A stretch of DNA of 64,000 bases from positions 14,268,312 to 14,332,311 of the forward strand of contig OZ022247.1 in NCBI GenBank assembly GCA_963978895.1, written 5' to 3'. The stretch comes from Erpobdella octoculata (lineage: Eukaryota > Annelida > Clitellata > Hirudinida > Erpobdellidae). Of this stretch, positions 61,587 to 64,000 are shown in pieces. The notes below the pieces were generated by a model. The model was not told where the DNA came from. It did not search any database and was given only the letters and a program-made list of their open reading frames with translations. Made by a program: the position numbers and the translations under genes. The stretch's first letter is position 1. The number at the start of each line of letters is the position of its first letter.

Positions 61587-63746
61587 TTAACCGAGTCCCA
61601 TGTGGATCATCAGTTGCTTTAGACTTGGTCTTTGTAGAGCTTTTGTTAGTGCATCTGCCACTTGAAGTTCTGCTGCGACACTCTTGACCCTGAGTTCACC
61701 GTCTGCAACTTTTTCTCTGATGAAGAAATGACGAGTCTGTATGTGTTTGGTACGTCGGTGATGGTCTGGGTTCTGAGTCAAACGAATAGTAGCTTCATTG
61801 TCAATTTGTATGACTGGAATACCATCAAATCCAACACTATTATTCATACCAAATTGATCAAGAACTTTTCTCGTATAGGCAGCTTGATTTCTGATTGATT
61901 TCTACTCCCAGGAAATATTTTGCTGGCTTTGTTATATTTTTAAAACTCCGATTTTAACCTCTCTGCAAATTCTGAGGGTTTTTGTTTATCTGTAACCAAA
62001 ACAATGCCCTCATCAACATATAAAGCAAGAAACAATTTTTTCATATTTCTTTCCACTATAAACAGACACGGATCAGCATCACTTTGTTTAAATCCGATCT
62101 TCTTTAAAAAATTGCTAAACCGCGTGTTCCAACATCTGGGAGCCTGCTTAAGTCCGTACAAACTCTTTTTCAGTTTACACACTCTAGCAAAACCATCAGT
62201 AAACCCTTCGGGCTGCTCCATATAGATTTCCTCTGGCAGATCACCATATAGGAATGCCGTTGAGACATCGAACTGCATCAGATGCATTCTTTCACTGGCT
62301 GCAACGCTTAAAAAAGTTCTAACAGTTGTGTTTCTGACCACTGGACTGAAGGTCTCATCGTAATCAACTCCTTTCTTTTGAGCATAGCCTTTAATTACAA
62401 GTCTTGCTTTGTAACGTTCGATGGAACCATTTGAATTAGTTTTGATTTTGTAGACCCACATGCATGGAATAGCCTTTTTCTTAGGAGGGAGATCCATAAG
62501 TTGCCACGTCTGGTTTTCACAAAGCGATTGCATTTCATTTTTCATCGCTAGCTGCCATTCATTCTTCTGAACACTTTGAACTGCCTCCTCAAAGCTGGTA
62601 GGTTCTGAAGAACTAAACATTTTTGCTGCTATCATCACATAGTCATCAAAACGAGCAGGCCTCTTGATGCATCCACGTCATGCAACTGTATGTCTGAAGC
62701 AGATGCATCCCTCTGTGTCAGTTCATCATCAATGGTAGGTATTTCCTCAGTCACAGCTCCCCTATTTTCAGTTATCTGATCGTCATCAGCATCAAACTCA
62801 TCTTGATCAGATTTCAATGGCCAATTTGGAACTGTTGCAAGCATCCACGTCAATTTCTCTGACACTTCAGACTTTTCTTTCATGAAGTAGACAAAACGGA
62901 AGCCACTGTAGTCATCCCTAAACAGAACAAAATAGCGATAATTTGAGAATAAATTACAAAATGGACCACAAACATCAGTGTGTATTCTTTCGCCTTGTTT
63001 TGTTGCTCGAACTCTGGTTCCAAACTTCAGGCGATGTGCTTTTCCGTTAAGACTGACATCTACGTTGAATTCTTGTTTTAAAATTGACTTCACATGTCTT
63101 TTGTTTTGATGAGCAAGCTTTTTGTTATATAGCTGAATCAAATTTTTGTCTTTTACAATATTTACTTCTTGTAACTTAGATGGTACAACTGTATCTGCAA
63201 TAAACCTGAACAAACCACCATTTTTTTCTCAAGCACCAACAAGAACTTTCACATTGTCGATTTTGAAGAAACATCTTTTTTGTGTAGACACAAACATACT
63301 GTTTTTCTTCCTGTTTTGAGCTGCTAATACTGAAAACAAATTTCTGTTCAACTTTGAAACATACCACACGTTTTCATGTTTCACTTCGTAGTTCTTTTTA
63401 TCAATCACTGCACTTTCCAGATATTCTTTAGTTTACCAACATGAGTAGCAGCTTCATCACCTTGACATATCTTGTAACTAAAGAACTGCATACAGAGATC
63501 ATAGGCTCTATCTTCATTTATTCCATCAAACAGCCTATGTAATTCCAACCAAACTTCTCTTGCACATGCATGGGAACGAACCTTTTCATAAGATTCTTTT
63601 GACATGCTGGTTGATAGAATTACCATTGCACTGCAGTCAGATTTCAGAAACTTGCTGTAGGTGGTTTGATATGCAGTTACTTCGGCTTCTGTTGAATCAT
63701 CACTCGGTTTATCTGGTTTTTTAAGTTTCCTTTCTACAACGTCCAT
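61587..63746 (-). pseudogene. Ty1/copia retrotransposon polyprotein, decayed
   Basis: From the 5' side on the minus strand: Gag of the UBN2 type (63,746-63,405, VWLELHRLFDGINEDRAYDL), a broken linker, pre-integrase/integrase start (63,213-62,850, LAHQNKRHVKSIL, RIHTDVCGPF, FRDDYSGFRFVYFMK) with most of the integrase core deleted, then RT (62,638-61,940: QFDVSTAFLYGDLPEEIYME, LYGLKQAPRCWN, and LALYVDEGIV in which the second catalytic Asp of YVDD is Glu). RNase H follows (61,847-61,587: QIDNEATIRLTQNPDHHRRT, KHIQTRHFFIRE) with a deletion between them. The copy is non-functional. Confidence 0.88.
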
Positions 63747-63779
63747 GACATCTGGTGTGCCGCGCAGTAGATCGAAACT

Positions 63780-64000
63780 CTACATTTGCAGTTCAAACAA
63801 TTTGACTGGGAAGAATTCCATACCGAAGTTGAACGTATCAAAAAGGTTCTAATTAACAACAATTTAAGTAATCGAACCGTCGAAGCGTTGTGCAACATAA
63901 CAGGAGGAAAAAAATAAACTGGAAGTACGTTGGTATTCCGGTCCGTACCATACAACGTGACAGCTGGAATTGTGATATTTTCATCATGCATATAATGAAA
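63780..64000 (+). pseudogene. Penelope-like element fragment
   Basis: FDWEEFHTEVERIKKVLINN followed by NLSNRTVEALCN corresponds to the RT thumb-to-linker text of the PLE at 12,300-12,410 (IQKIKEILINNNFTNRMVDD). A shift near 63,915 leads into NWKYVGIPV-like text at the window edge. It abuts the copia gag end. Confidence 0.65.

Overview
The window is an AT-rich, transposon-saturated piece of an animal genome. Three things point to an invertebrate, most likely a protostome: an intron-split sex-peptide/myoinhibitory-peptide-type GPCR gene, BEL/Pao and Ty1/copia elements, and GIY-YIG Penelope-like elements (PLEs). I cannot name the species. The GPCR (exon 1 at 44,948-45,427, exon 2 at 55,652-56,662) is the only intact host gene I can support. 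Almost everything else is mobile DNA, much of it nested, together with very long (TA)n, (TATG)n/(TACA)n and (GAT)n tracts.

Layout. 1-3.5 kb: AT-rich non-coding DNA and TTCGGG-rich repeats. 3.6-4.9 kb: a mirror-image Helitron composite. 4.9-14.2 kb: a Penelope-like element holding an LTR element that carries gag-protease plus a captured non-muscle myosin II rod fragment; one LTR of that element is itself split by a Helitron. 14.2-18.4 kb: a BEL/Pao element whose RT-integrase core is replaced by a TPR/Megator-like coiled coil and an unidentified segment. 18.5-25.3 kb: five more Helitrons, a SINE, a giant TATG array and a young LTR element encoding a SAP-domain protein. 25.3-27.8 kb: no genes seen. 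27.8-31.4 kb: an R2/R4-like non-LTR retrotransposon inside a TACA microsatellite. 31.4-33.4 kb: three consecutive PLE terminal modules. 34.1-40.2 kb: a decayed Ty3/Gypsy relic interrupted by a hAT element and a long-TIR DNA transposon. 40.5-42.8 kb: a CR1-like LINE. 45-56.7 kb: the GPCR, whose 10.2-kb intron holds a LINE, Helitrons, SINEs, a hAT element and two PLE modules. 57-64 kb: a GAT array, non-coding DNA, a decayed copia element and a PLE fragment.

Two themes stand out. First, seven hammerhead ribozyme motifs (42-44 nt, type I, compensated helices) sit in PLE terminal repeats of several diverged families. In several of them the conserved core overlaps the AUG that opens the PLE reading frame, and most modules run into (TA)n a short way downstream. 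Second, three unrelated LTR elements lack an RT core and carry unusual coding cargo: myosin II rod, TPR-like coiled coil, and a SAP-domain acidic protein. The first two look like retroviral-style transduction of host mRNA.

All homology calls are by eye from family motifs; no database search was run.
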